NCBI RefSeq assembly: GCF_023715525.1
Contig: NZ_JAMBOG010000004.1
Span: forward strand, 124,001-188,000
Direction of reading: 5' to 3'
Length of the DNA stretch: 64,000 bases
Origin: Kocuria rosea
GTDB taxonomy: Bacteria > Actinomycetota > Actinomycetes > Actinomycetales > Micrococcaceae
Shown here: positions 52,673-61,012 of the stretch, piece by piece
Position numbering within the stretch: the first letter of the stretch is position 1
How the letters are laid out: the number at the start of each line of letters is the position of its first letter
Notes under the pieces: model-generated
What the model saw: the letters and a program-made list of their open reading frames with translations, nothing else
The model's database searches: none
What the model was told of the DNA's origin: nothing
Made by a program: the position numbers and the translations under genes

Positions 52673-54262
52673 TCAGTGCTTGCGCAGCAGGGCCAGGAAC
52701 ATGGCATCGGTGCCGTGGACGTGCGGCCACAGCTGGACGGTCGCGGGACCGGACGCGCCCTCCCAGGGGCGGGACGGGTCCCGGTCCCCGTCGAGCGCGC
52801 CGGGCAGGGCCGCGCCGCGGGCGGGGCCGAGCGCGTCGACGAGCTCGGCGTCGTCGCGCCCGGCGAGCACGTCCTGGACCACGGCCAGCGTCTCGGCGGC
52901 GTGCGGGGAGCAGGTCGCGTAAGCGACCAGCCCGCCGGGGCGCGTGACGTCCAGCGCGGCCCGGAGCAGCTCCCGCTGCAGCGGGCCCAGCTCGGCGAGG
53001 TCCCGGGGGGTGCGCCGCCAGCGGGACTCCGGGCGGCGGCGCAGCGCGCCGAGGCCGGTGCAGGGGGCGTCCACGAGCACCCGGTGGAAGCCCGCCTCCG
53101 CGGCGGGCCGGCCGCCGAGCAGCTCGGCGGCGTCCCGCCCGTCGCCGGTGCGCACCGTCCACGCCCGCCGGGGCACGGGGCGCAGGGCCTGGCGGACGAG
53201 CTCGGCCCGGTGCGGGGCGACCTCGTTGGCGGTCAGGTGGGCGCCGGACCCGGCGGCGAGCGCGGCGAGCAGCGCCGCCTTGCCGCCGGGTCCGGCGCAC
53301 AGGTCGAGCCAGCGCTCGCCCGCGGTGTCCTGCTCCCCGGCCGCCACCAGTGCGCGGGCCACGAGCTGGGAGCCGGCGTCCTGGACGCGCACGCCGCCCC
53401 CGCGCACGGAGTCGAGCCGGTGCAGGTCCCCGCCGCTGCTCAGCGCGGAGCCGGGGACGAGCGGACCGGGCTCCGCCCCGGTCTCAAGGGCCTCGGCCAG
53501 CTCGCCCAGCCCGGGCAGGGCCACGAGGTTGACCACCGGCGCGGCGTTGTCCGCCGCCAGCAGGGCCTCGAGCTCGGCGGCGTCCCGCCCGTGGGCGGTC
53601 AGCGCCTGGCGCAGCGCGCGGACCTCCCAGGCCGGGTGGGCGTGGGCGAGGCCGAGGCGCGCGGCGTCGTCGGGGGCGTCGGCGGTCAGCTGCGCGACCC
53701 AGGCCGCGAGGTCCCTGGCCGCGACCTTGCGCAGCACCGCGTTGACGAGCCCGCCGGGTCCCGCGCCGATCTCGGCGCGGACGAGCCCGACCGTCTGGTC
53801 GAGGGCGGCGTGGTCGGGCACGCGCATGGCCAGCAGCTGGTGGACGCCCAGGCGCAGGGCGTCGAGGACCGCGCCGTCGAGGTCGGCCAGGGGCCGGTCG
53901 ACGCAGCGGGCGAGCACGGCGTCGTACGTGCCCTGCCAGCGCAGCGCCCCGTAGGCGAGCTCGGTGGCGAACCCGGCGTCCCGCCGGTCCAGGCGGTGGG
54001 CGCGGATCAGCTTCGGCAGCACGAGGTTGCCGTAGGCGCCCTCCTCGGACACGGCCCGCAGGGTCTCGAAGGCGGCGAGCCGGGCGGGGTCCGCCCGTCG
54101 GGTGCGGCGCCCCGGCGCCGAGGAGGAGTAGGAGCGCTCCGCCTGCGCGCGCCGGTTGCGCTCGTGGCCCTTGGCGTTGCGGCGCGGGCCCTCCTGCCGG
54201 CGGTCGCGCTCGGGGCGCCCGCCCCGCCGCTCGCCGTGCTGCCGGTCGTTGCGCTCGCTCAC
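52673..54262 (-). CDS. rsmB: 16S rRNA (cytosine-967-C5)-methyltransferase
   Basis: A 529-residue SAM-dependent RNA methyltransferase. A 55-residue Arg-rich disordered leader precedes a NusB-like RNA-binding domain (about 60-190). The catalytic domain has WLDLCAGPGGKAALLA (SAM), VLVDAPCTGLGALRRRPESRW and the catalytic Cys in YATCSPHAAET. GTG 54262 overlaps the fmt stop (GTGA). Confidence 0.96.
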   Translation of the reverse strand: MSERNDRQHGERRGGRPERDRRQEGPRRNAKGHERNRRAQAERSYSSSAPGRRTRRADPARLAAFETLRAVSEEGAYGNLVLPKLIRAHRLDRRDAGFATELAYGALRWQGTYDAVLARCVDRPLADLDGAVLDALRLGVHQLLAMRVPDHAALDQTVGLVRAEIGAGPGGLVNAVLRKVAARDLAAWVAQLTADAPDDAARLGLAHAHPAWEVRALRQALTAHGRDAAELEALLAADNAAPVVNLVALPGLGELAEALETGAEPGPLVPGSALSSGGDLHRLDSVRGGGVRVQDAGSQLVARALVAAGEQDTAGERWLDLCAGPGGKAALLAALAAGSGAHLTANEVAPHRAELVRQALRPVPRRAWTVRTGDGRDAAELLGGRPAAEAGFHRVLVDAPCTGLGALRRRPESRWRRTPRDLAELGPLQRELLRAALDVTRPGGLVAYATCSPHAAETLAVVQDVLAGRDDAELVDALGPARGAALPGALDGDRDPSRPWEGASGPATVQLWPHVHGTDAMFLALLRKH

Positions 54263-55182
54263 TCGAAGACCACTCCTGTGTCGGTGTTCCGGCCGCGCGC
54301 CCACGCGGCGGCGTCCATCGTTCTCTTCCCGGCCGGCTGCACCCGGGTGAGCTCCACGGCGTAGGAGCCGGTGCCCACGAGCACCGCCCCGCCGCGCAGC
54401 ACGCACTGCCCGGGGGCCAGGTCCCGGTGGTCCGGCCGGGCGAGGACCCGGTCCAGCTTGAACCGCTGCCCGTCGAGCACGGTCCACGCCCCCGGTTCCG
54501 GGGTCACCCCCCGCACGCGGTGGGCCACGGCCACGGCCGGGTCCGTCCACCGGACGCGGCCGTCCTCGCCCGTGAGCTTGGGGGCGAGGCTGACCTCGCC
54601 CTCCTGCGGGACCGGCCGGGCGGTGCCGTCGACGACGGCGCGCAGGGACTCCGCCAGCAGCGGGGACCCCGAGCGGGCGAGCCGGTCCAGGACCGTCCCG
54701 GCGGTGTCGTCGGGACGGACCTCGTCGGTCAGGGTGCCGAGCACCGGCCCGGTGTCGAGGCCGGCCTCGAGCAGGAAGGTGCTGGCCCCGACCACGGTGT
54801 CCCCCGCCATGAGGGCGCGCTGGACCGGGGCGGCGCCGCGCCACTGCGGCAGCAGCGAGAAGTGCAGGTTGATCCAGCCGTGGGGCACGGCGTCGAGCGC
54901 GGCCTGCGGGACGAGGGCGCCGTAGGCCACGACGGCGGCGACGTCGGCGCCCAGCCCGCGGATCCGCTCGGTCAGCTCCGCGTCCACGCGGTTGGCCCTG
55001 AGCACGGGCAGGCCCCGCCGCTCGGCCTCCTCCGCCACCGGCGAGGGCGTGAGCACCTTCCGGCGGCCCACGGGGGCGTCGGTGCGGGTGAGCACGGCCG
55101 CGATCTCGACGTCGGGGCGCTCGGCCAGGTGGACGAGGGGCGGCACGGCGACGGACGGCGTGCCGGCGTAGAGGATCTTCAC
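54259..55182 (-). CDS. fmt: Methionyl-tRNA formyltransferase
   Basis: A 307-residue enzyme that formylates initiator Met-tRNA. ILYAGTPSVAVPPL, the catalytic region NLHFSLLPQWRGAAPVQRA, and FLLEAGLDTGPVLG are intact; the C-terminal OB domain begins near residue 205. The GTG start at 55182 (VKILYAGTP) is 41 bp past the def stop. Confidence 0.97.
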   Translation of the reverse strand: MKILYAGTPSVAVPPLVHLAERPDVEIAAVLTRTDAPVGRRKVLTPSPVAEEAERRGLPVLRANRVDAELTERIRGLGADVAAVVAYGALVPQAALDAVPHGWINLHFSLLPQWRGAAPVQRALMAGDTVVGASTFLLEAGLDTGPVLGTLTDEVRPDDTAGTVLDRLARSGSPLLAESLRAVVDGTARPVPQEGEVSLAPKLTGEDGRVRWTDPAVAVAHRVRGVTPEPGAWTVLDGQRFKLDRVLARPDHRDLAPGQCVLRGGAVLVGTGSYAVELTRVQPAGKRTMDAAAWARGRNTDTGVVFE

Positions 55183-55223
55183 GGCTCTCCTGGGAATCTT
55201 GCCGGACGGGCGGGGGGCGGGGG

Positions 55224-55808
55224 TCAGGCGCCGGACGGGGCGCCCGCCCCGAAGGACGAGCCGGCGCCGAAGGACGAGCCCACGCTCGTGGCGCGCCGGC
55301 CGGCCACCCCGCTGACGACCCCGTTGTAGTCGGCGGCGCGCAGGGCGCGCAGCGCCTCCCGGCGGGCCTCGCCCTCGAGCCGGTCGACGTAGAGGCGCCC
55401 GTCGAGGTGGTCGGTCTCGTGCTGCAGGCAGCGCGCGAGCAGCCCGGTGCCCTCCACGACCACCGGCGCGCCGTGCTGGTCGACCCCGGTGACGCGGGCC
55501 CAGTGGCGCCGCGGCGTCTCGAAGCCCAGCCCGGGCACGGACAGGCAGCCCTCCCCGCCCTCCTGCGGCTCCTCGCCCACCTCGAGCACGGGGTTGACCA
55601 CGTGGCCCTCGGCGCCCTCCACGGCCCACGTGAACACGCGCAGGCTCACGCCCACCTGGGGCGCGGCCAAGCCCACGCCGCCGACGTCCAGCATCGTCTC
55701 GTGCATGTCCGCGACGAGGCGTCGCAGGGCGTCGTCGAACACGGAGACCTCCGCCGCGCGGGTGCGCAGGACGGGGTCCCCGATGGTGCGGATGGGCAGG
55801 ATGGGCAT
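55224..55808 (-). CDS. def: Peptide deformylase
   Basis: A 194-residue metalloenzyme removing formyl groups from nascent proteins. GVGLAAPQVG, EGCLSVPG (metal Cys) and LQHETDHLDG (His-Glu-x-x-His) are all present. The C-terminus ends in an extra GSSFGAGSSFGAGAPSGA tail encoded by an 18-bp repeat (55249-55262 and 55267-55280). ATG 55808. Works with the adjoining fmt. Confidence 0.97.
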   Translation of the reverse strand: MPILPIRTIGDPVLRTRAAEVSVFDDALRRLVADMHETMLDVGGVGLAAPQVGVSLRVFTWAVEGAEGHVVNPVLEVGEEPQEGGEGCLSVPGLGFETPRRHWARVTGVDQHGAPVVVEGTGLLARCLQHETDHLDGRLYVDRLEGEARREALRALRAADYNGVVSGVAGRRATSVGSSFGAGSSFGAGAPSGA

Positions 55809-55873
55809 GGTGGGACCTCGCTCTCGACCTCCCAAGTCTACGGTCCGCCCGGCGGGGGCGGGCACGCCGCGGG

Positions 55874-56743
55874 TCAGGCGGGCGGGGCCGGCGGGAGCTC
55901 CCCCAGCGGGGGCGGCGGCACGGGGCGCAGCGCGGGCCCGGCCGCGGCGAGGGCCGTCTCCTGCGTCCACACCCGGTGCAGGGCGCAGAACTTGTACCAG
56001 TGCGCCTCGAGCACGGCCGGCACGGCCTGGACGGGCACGACCTCCGTCTCCCCGATCGCGACGCCCAGCAGCAGGTCCGCGTTCCCGTAGGCCCACGGCT
56101 CCCAGCTGCCGGCCTCGGCGTCCACGAGGGACTCCTCGGCCTTGAGCCCGGCGACCAGCTGGGTGACGACCTTGGGGTCGAGGGGCTTGACCCGCCCGTC
56201 GCGGTCCGTGCCCTTGGTCTTGTAGTCGATCAGGCACACCTTGCCGGCGATCCGGGCCACGAGGTCGAGGGTGCCGGCGTAGCCGACCGTGGAGTTCCAC
56301 ACGGTGACCTCCACCGCGAGCGGCTCGGGGGCGTAGAGGTCCCACCACTCGTCGAAGCGGGAGGCGAAGCGCTCCTCGCCGTGCTCGGCGAGCGCGGCCC
56401 GCGCGTCGGCCGCCCGGTGGGGCCGGCCCAGCGCGCGCAGGGCGATCTGCTCGGCGTAGGTGTGCACGCGGTCCCCGCGGGCGGCGGCGTCGTCCCGGTG
56501 CCGCTCGGCGGCCTTCGCCGCGTCCCGGACCACGGCGCGCAGCTGCGCGGGCGAGCCGAGGGCCGCGCGCAGCCGCTCGTCCCGCACGGCCGCCTGCGCC
56601 GCGGAGTAGCCGTACCAGCCGTCCAGGTCGGTGGCCGCCCGCGAGAGGACCGTGGTGATGGAGGGCACCGTCGCCTGCTCCGAGGTGGACCTCGCGTACA
56701 TCCGTCCGTACTCGGTCTGTTCCGCCAGCCTGGGCTGTGTCAC
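55874..56743 (-). CDS. Stand-alone PD-(D/E)XK nuclease-like protein
   Basis: A 289-residue protein with a RecB-family nuclease signature: WNSTVGYAGTLDLVARI followed by KVCLIDYKTKG (the D-x(n)-D-x-K core) near residues 155-185, then a Gln/Glu-containing helix (KVVTQLVAGL). N-terminal half is helical and charged; the C-terminus is Pro-rich. GTG 56743. It lacks helicase domains. It lies between def and a tRNA cluster. Its substrate is unknown; DNA repair or a phage-like exonuclease are possible. Confidence 0.78.
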   Translation of the reverse strand: MTQPRLAEQTEYGRMYARSTSEQATVPSITTVLSRAATDLDGWYGYSAAQAAVRDERLRAALGSPAQLRAVVRDAAKAAERHRDDAAARGDRVHTYAEQIALRALGRPHRAADARAALAEHGEERFASRFDEWWDLYAPEPLAVEVTVWNSTVGYAGTLDLVARIAGKVCLIDYKTKGTDRDGRVKPLDPKVVTQLVAGLKAEESLVDAEAGSWEPWAYGNADLLLGVAIGETEVVPVQAVPAVLEAHWYKFCALHRVWTQETALAAAGPALRPVPPPPLGELPPAPPA

Positions 56744-56860
56744 GCTGCTCGCTGCCTCTCCGTGGGTCCGGGGTGCCGTCCCCGGTCCCCGGGGCGCTGG
56801 CCCGCACGCTACCGGCTCCCTCGGACAGGCGGCCGGCCGCCGCGGCGGAGCCCGGGCACG

Positions 56861-56895
56861 ACGAAGGCCCCGGCTCGGTGAGCCGGGGCCTTCGT
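56861..56895 (-). terminator. Terminator of the minus-strand tRNA cluster
   Basis: ACGAAGGCCCCGGCT (56861-56875), loop CGGTG, AGCCGGGGCCTTCGT (56881-56895): a perfect 15-bp stem 3-6 nt after tRNA-Val(GAC). Confidence 0.8.
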
Positions 56896-56900
56896 GCTGG

Positions 56901-56972
56901 TGCGCGATACTGGGATCGAACCAGTGACCTCTTCCGTGTCAGGGAAGCGCGCTACCGCTGCGCCAATCGCGC
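56901..56972 (-). tRNA. tRNA-Val (anticodon GAC)
   Basis: Acceptor GCGCGAT with ATCGCGC; anticodon arm CTTCC-CTGACAC-GGAAG gives GAC; T arm CTGGTTCGATCCCAG. Discriminator A, and CCA is encoded at 56898-56900. Outside the anticodon arm it is identical to the tRNA-Val(CAC) on the opposite strand at 57634-57705. Confidence 0.97.
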
Positions 56973-57023
56973 TTGACCGTTCGACCTCCGGGGAGGTCGG
57001 CAAGCGAGGTGGGGTGTGCACCG

Positions 57024-57094
57024 AGGTGGAGACGGGATTCGAACCCGCGTTGACGGCTTTGCAGGCCGCTGCCTAACCACTCGGCCACCCCACC
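57024..57094 (-). tRNA. tRNA-Cys (anticodon GCA)
   Basis: Acceptor GGTGGGG pairs with CTCCACC (one G-T pair); anticodon arm GCGGC-CTGCAAA-GCCGT gives GCA; T arm CGGGTTCGAATCCCG. Discriminator T; CCA not encoded. Lies between tRNA-Gly and tRNA-Val in the same orientation. Confidence 0.97.
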
Positions 57095-57154
57095 GGGACC
57101 TGGTCCTCACGGACAGGGCCGTTGGTCACGACATCTACGATGTCGATCACTGCG

Positions 57155-57227
57155 AGCGGACGACGGGAGTCGAACCCGCGACATCCACCATGGCAAGGTG
57201 GTGCTCTACCAGCTGAGCTACGTCCGC
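57155..57227 (-). tRNA. tRNA-Gly (anticodon GCC)
   Basis: Acceptor GCGGACG with CGTCCGC; D arm GTAGCTCAGCTGGTAGAGC; anticodon arm CCACC-TTGCCAT-GGTGG gives GCC; T arm CGGGTTCGACTCCCG. First gene of the Gly-Cys-Val cluster. A small hairpin (CGACATC-TAC-GATGTCG, 57129-57145) sits in the spacer to tRNA-Cys and may guide processing. Confidence 0.97.
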
Positions 57228-57633
57228 ATGTCTGTCGGCCGATCTCTCGATCTTCCGAGTTGGAACTCTATCACAGCCGTTTTCCCCGGCGTCTCCGCAG
57301 GGAGGGGGCGTGCGGCAGTCGACGGCCTCCTCGGTGCGGAGCGCCTCGCGGCCGCTCCGTCCCGCCGGAACCCGTCGGTGTTCCTGACAGGTGAAGACTG
57401 TACGGGAACGTTTTCGGAAACGCCAAATCGCCCGCCCGGCCCCTCCCGGCCCCGTCCGGCCGTGGCCGCGAGCCGGACGGGCAGGGGCCGCGGCCCCTGC
57501 CCGGGAACGCCCTTCTCACCCTCCCCGCCCCGTGGACGGCCGGCCCACGGGGCGCCCCGTGGAGCCCGTCCGGACCGTCCCGGCGGCGAATTGGCCCCCG
57601 GGGCGGATGTGGGTTATGGTTTTCGAGCAGTGA
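57228..57633. other. 406-bp region between divergent tRNA transcripts
   Basis: It holds promoters facing both ways: TTGGCC-TATGGT for tRNA-Val(CAC) and an AT-rich TGTGATAGAGT on the minus strand near 57265-57275 for the Gly-Cys-Val cluster. A small CGTTT-TCGG-AAACG hairpin lies at about 57412-57425. No gene was supported. Confidence 0.5.
57591..57620 (+). promoter_or_regulatory. tRNA-Val(CAC) promoter
   Basis: TTGGCC (57591-57596) and TATGGT (57615-57620), 18 bp apart, ending 13 bp before the tRNA. Confidence 0.6.
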
Positions 57634-57705
57634 GCGCGATTGGCGCAGCGGTAGCGCGCTTCGTTCACACCGAAGAGGTCACTGGTTCGATCCCAGTATC
57701 GCGCA
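57634..57705 (+). tRNA. tRNA-Val (anticodon CAC)
   Basis: Acceptor GCGCGAT with ATCGCGC; anticodon arm CTTCG-TTCACAC-CGAAG gives CAC; T arm as in the tRNA-Val(GAC) gene. Discriminator A; CCA not encoded. Followed by a hairpin terminator. Confidence 0.97.
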
Positions 57706-57714
57706 CGAGCACCG

Positions 57715-57746
57715 AGAGGACCCCGGCTGACCAGCCGGGGTCCTCT
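57715..57746 (+). terminator. Terminator of tRNA-Val(CAC)
   Basis: AGAGGACCCCGGCT (57715-57728), loop GACC, AGCCGGGGTCCTCT (57733-57746), then TCTCGTT. Perfect 14-bp stem. Confidence 0.8.
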
Positions 57747-57787
57747 TCTCGTTCCGGGCCCGGAGCCCGGGCCCCCACCACGACGAC

Positions 57788-57822
57788 GGCCCCGCCGCCC
57801 ACCGTGGGAGGGCGGCGGGGCC
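57788..57822 (-). terminator. Terminator of the ZapE/AFG1 gene
   Basis: GGCCCCGCCGCCC (57788-57800) and GGGCGGCGGGGCC (57810-57822) with a 9-nt loop, about 47 nt past the stop codon. Confidence 0.7.
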
Positions 57823-57869
57823 GCGGCGGGGTGGCGCCCCGGGGCGGGCAGCCGGGCGGGGCGCCGGGG

Positions 57870-58925
57870 TCAGGCGGCGGAGACGTCCCCGAGGATCCCC
57901 TCGCGGGCGAGGGCGGTCAGGCGCGAGACGGCGCGGAAGTACTTCTTCTGGTAGCCGCCGGCCATCATCTCGGCGGTGAAGACCTGGTCGAAGGGCCGGC
58001 CCGAGGCGATGATCGGGAGGTTCTTGTCGTAGAGCCGGTCCGCGAGCACCACGAAGCGCAGCGCCACGGCCTGCTGCTCGATGGTGTGCACGTCGCGCCA
58101 CACCACGGCGTCGATCCCGTCGATGAGCTTGCGGTAGCGGGAGGGGTGCACGGTCGCGAGGTGCTCCACGAGGGCGGCGAAGTCGTCGGCGGCCACGACG
58201 CGGCCCGCGTAGCGCTCCTCGACGGCGCGCTCGAGCTCCTCCTCGGACAGCGGCGCGGGCGCCTGCGGCAGGCCGCGGTGGCGGAAGTCCTCGCCGTCGA
58301 TGCGCTGGACCTCGAACTGGTCGGCGAGCACCTGGATCTCCCGCTGGAAGTCCTGGGCGGCGAAGCGGCCCTCCCCGAGGGAGCCCGGCAGGGTGTTGGA
58401 CGTCGCCGCGATCCGCACCCCGGCGTCGGAGAGCTCCCGCATCAGCCGCGACATCAGCACCGTGTCCCCCGGGTCGTCGAGCTCGAACTCGTCGATGCAC
58501 ACCAGCTGGTAGGAGCTCAGCGCGTCCACCGCCTTGCGGAACGTCAGGGCGCCCACGAGGTTGGTGTACTCCACGAAGGTCCCGAACGCCTTGGGCCCGG
58601 GCACGGCGTGCCACAGGGAGGCCAGCAGGTGGGTCTTGCCCACGCCGAAGCCGCCGTCCAGGTAGATGCCGGTGCGCACGGCGGCCCCGCCGCCCCCGCC
58701 GAAGAGCTTCGCGAAGAAGCCGCCGCCGGAGCCGGTGCGGCCGACGGACTCCGCGAACGTCCGCAGCTTCTGCACGGCCTGCGCCTGGGAGGGCTGCTGG
58801 GGGTCGGGCCGGTAGGTGTCGAACGAGACCTCCCCGAAGCGCTCGGACGGCCGGAAGCCCGCCAGCAGTTCATCCGCCGACACGTTGGGCCGGCGGTCGG
58901 TGAGGTGTTCGATCTGGATGCTCAC
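57870..58925 (-). CDS. zapE: ZapE/AFG1 family AAA-type ATPase
   Basis: A 351-residue ATPase. Walker [12 protein letters not shown] (near 92), Walker [14 protein letters not shown], sensor segment [13 protein letters not shown] and the C-terminal [15 protein letters not shown] are family hallmarks. In E. coli ZapE contacts FtsZ; yeast Afg1 aids mitochondrial quality control. A Gly-rich insert ([16 protein letters not shown]) precedes the P-loop. GTG 58925 has AGAGAGG upstream. Confidence 0.93.
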   Translation of the reverse strand: MSIQIEHLTDRRPNVSADELLAGFRPSERFGEVSFDTYRPDPQQPSQAQAVQKLRTFAESVGRTGSGGGFFAKLFGGGGGAAVRTGIYLDGGFGVGKTHLLASLWHAVPGPKAFGTFVEYTNLVGALTFRKAVDALSSYQLVCIDEFELDDPGDTVLMSRLMRELSDAGVRIAATSNTLPGSLGEGRFAAQDFQREIQVLADQFEVQRIDGEDFRHRGLPQAPAPLSEEELERAVEERYAGRVVAADDFAALVEHLATVHPSRYRKLIDGIDAVVWRDVHTIEQQAVALRFVVLADRLYDKNLPIIASGRPFDQVFTAEMMAGGYQKKYFRAVSRLTALAREGILGDVSAA

Positions 58926-59121
58926 GGGGAACCTCTCTGTCCGCCGCGGCCGGCGGTTCGCTGGGCGTCCGTGCGCCGGCGGGCGCACGGAGGTGCTCCG
59001 GCGATTTTACCGGCTGGCTCCCCCGGGGCCGCGCCGGGACGTGATCGGCCCCGGCGCACTACGCTGGGGAGGAACCCGGCCCGCGAGGGCCCCACCCGCT
59101 CCCCACCCGGAAGGATCCCCC

Positions 59122-60030
59122 ATGGGCGTTGCCGTGGAGAACAACGAAGAGTTCGCGCAGTACGCGCACCCCGAGCGACTGGTGTCCACCCAGTGGGTCG
59201 CCGAGCACCTGGCCGACCCGGGCGTCGTCGTCGTCGAGTCCGACGAGGACGTCCTGCTCTACGAGACCGGGCACGTCCCCGGCGCCGTGAAGATCGACTG
59301 GCACACCGACCTCAACCGCCCCGACACCCGCGACTACGTCGACGGCGCCGGGTTCGCCGAGCTGATGTCCCGCAAGGGCATCTCCCGCGACACCACGGTC
59401 GTCGTCTACGGCGACAAGTCCAACTGGTGGGCGGCCTACGCCCTGTGGGTCTTCGAGCTCTTCGGCCACCCGGACGTGCGGCTGATGAACGGCGGCCGGG
59501 ACAAGTGGATCGCCGAGGGCCGCGAGCTGTCCACGGACAGGGTCGTGCCCGAGCGCGCCGACTACCCCGTGGTGGAGCGCGACGACTCCCGGGCCCGGGC
59601 GTACCAGGAGGACGTCCTCGCCCACCTGGGGCAGAACCCCCTGATCGACGTCCGCTCCCTGCCCGAGTACACCGGCGAGCGCACGCACATGGCCGAGTAC
59701 CCGCAGGAGGGCACCCTGCGCGGCGGGCACATCCCCACGGCCGCGTCCGTGCCGTGGGCCCGGGCCGCAGCCGAGGACGCCCGGTTCCGCTCCCGCGAGG
59801 AGCTCGAGGCGATCTACCGCGACGAGGTCGGCCTCGCCGCGGACGACGACATCATCGCCTACTGCCGCATCGGCGAGCGCTCCTCCCACACCTGGTTCGT
59901 GCTGAAGTACCTGCTCGGCTACGACAAGGTGCGCAACTACGACGGGTCGTGGACGGAGTGGGGCAACTCCGTGCGCGTGCCCATCGTGCTGGGCGCGGAG
60001 CGCGGCGAGGTCCCCGGGAGCGCCCGGTGA
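59122..60030 (+). CDS. Sulfurtransferase (two-domain rhodanese, SseA/CysA-like)
   Basis: A 302-residue tandem rhodanese. The N-terminal domain (residues 20-150) has Trp in the active loop ([10 protein letters not shown]) and is inactive; the C-terminal domain has the catalytic Cys at about 248 in [23 protein letters not shown] and [12 protein letters not shown] are the domain motifs. ATG 59122 with GGAAGGA. Its stop overlaps the sufE start (GTGA), linking sulfur transfer to SufE. Confidence 0.95.
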   Translation: MGVAVENNEEFAQYAHPERLVSTQWVAEHLADPGVVVVESDEDVLLYETGHVPGAVKIDWHTDLNRPDTRDYVDGAGFAELMSRKGISRDTTVVVYGDKSNWWAAYALWVFELFGHPDVRLMNGGRDKWIAEGRELSTDRVVPERADYPVVERDDSRARAYQEDVLAHLGQNPLIDVRSLPEYTGERTHMAEYPQEGTLRGGHIPTAASVPWARAAAEDARFRSREELEAIYRDEVGLAADDDIIAYCRIGERSSHTWFVLKYLLGYDKVRNYDGSWTEWGNSVRVPIVLGAERGEVPGSAR

Positions 60031-60482
60031 CCGCGGCGCTGCCCGCCCAGCTCGAGGAGCTGGTCGACGACTTCACCGCGGTCCCCCAGGAGGACAAGCT
60101 GCAGCTGCTGCTCGAGTTCTCCCGCTCCCTGCCGGCGCTGCCCTCCCGGCTGGGCGAGCACCCGGAGGAGCTGGAGCAGGTCGTGGAGTGCCAGTCGCCG
60201 CTGTTCCTGGCCGTCGAGTGGGACGAGGACGCCGAGCCCGGCCCGGACACCCCGGTGCGGCTGTTCTTCTCGGCCCCCGCCGAGGCCCCGACCACGCGCG
60301 GCTTCGCCTCGATCCTGCACGAGGGCCTCGACGGGCTGCCCGCGCAGCAGGTCCTCGAGATCCCCGACGACCTGCCGGAGCGCTTCGGGCTCACCCAGCT
60401 CGTCTCCCCGCTGCGGATGCGCGGGATGTCGGCGATGCTCGCCCGGATCAAGCGCCGGGTCCGCGAGCTGCAGGACGCCTGA
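60027..60482 (+). CDS. sufE: SufE family Fe-S cluster sulfur acceptor
   Basis: A 151-residue SufE-like protein. [21 protein letters not shown] and the sulfur-accepting Cys55 in [13 protein letters not shown] are recognisable. The family carries persulfide sulfur from SufS to the Suf scaffold. Here it is coupled by a 4-bp overlap with a rhodanese, which suggests a thiosulfate-derived sulfur source. GTG 60027. Confidence 0.94.
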   Translation: MTAALPAQLEELVDDFTAVPQEDKLQLLLEFSRSLPALPSRLGEHPEELEQVVECQSPLFLAVEWDEDAEPGPDTPVRLFFSAPAEAPTTRGFASILHEGLDGLPAQQVLEIPDDLPERFGLTQLVSPLRMRGMSAMLARIKRRVRELQDA

Positions 60483-60501
60483 GCGGCGCGGCGGCACCGG
60501 C

Positions 60502-60993
60502 GTGGCGAGGAGCTCGCGCCGCGCCGGCCCGACGGCGGCCGTCGCGGCGCTGGAGCGGGCCGGCGTGGCCTACGCCGTGCACGAGTACGACCACGACCCC
60601 GCGGCGGCGTCCTTCGGCCTGGAGGCCGCCGCCGCGCTGGGCCGGGACCCCGGGCAGGTGTTCAAGACGCTGATGGTGGTGCACGAGCGGGACTGGGCGG
60701 TCGCGGTGGTCCCCGTCTCCGCGCGGCTGTCCCTGCGGGCGGCGGCGGCCGCCCTGGGCTGGAAGCGGGCGGCCCTGGCCGAGCCCCGGCTCGCGGAGCG
60801 GCGCACCGGCTACGTGGTCGGCGGGATCTCCCCGCTGGCCCAGAAGGCGCCCTCGCCCACCCTGCTGGACGACTCGGCCGCCGCGTGGCCCACGGTCCTC
60901 GTCTCGGGCGGGCGGCGCGGGCTCGACGTCGAGCTCTCCCCCGCGGACCTGCTGCGGCTCACGGGCGGGCGCACGGCGGCGCTCCAGGCCTGA
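60502..60993 (+). CDS. ybaK: Cys-tRNA(Pro) deacylase (YbaK/EbsC)
   Basis: A 163-residue editing enzyme that removes Cys wrongly attached to tRNA-Pro. YAVHEYDHDP near the start, VFKTLMVVHERDWAVAVVPV (the catalytic Lys region), VGGISPLAQK and VSGGRRGLDVELSP are family motifs. Start GTG 60502, 19 bp past sufE. Its last 10 nt form half of a hairpin with the end of the convergent hydrolase gene. Confidence 0.94.
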   Translation: MARSSRRAGPTAAVAALERAGVAYAVHEYDHDPAAASFGLEAAAALGRDPGQVFKTLMVVHERDWAVAVVPVSARLSLRAAAAALGWKRAALAEPRLAERRTGYVVGGISPLAQKAPSPTLLDDSAAAWPTVLVSGGRRGLDVELSPADLLRLTGGRTAALQA

Positions 60994-61012
60994 GCCGGGC
61001 CTTCAGGCCTGG
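60984..61012. terminator. Hairpin made from the two gene ends (ybaK and hydrolase)
   Basis: CCAGGCCTGA (60984-60993) and TCAGGCCTGG (61003-61012) form a perfect 10-bp stem with a 9-nt loop. Each arm is exactly the last ten bases of one gene, stop codon included. Only 9 bp separate the genes. Confidence 0.65.

Noticed and set aside
56901-57705. Inverted 72-bp copies considered as the ends of an insertion sequence or transposon
   Set aside because: The repeats are two tRNA-Val genes, and the DNA between holds two more tRNAs and no transposase.
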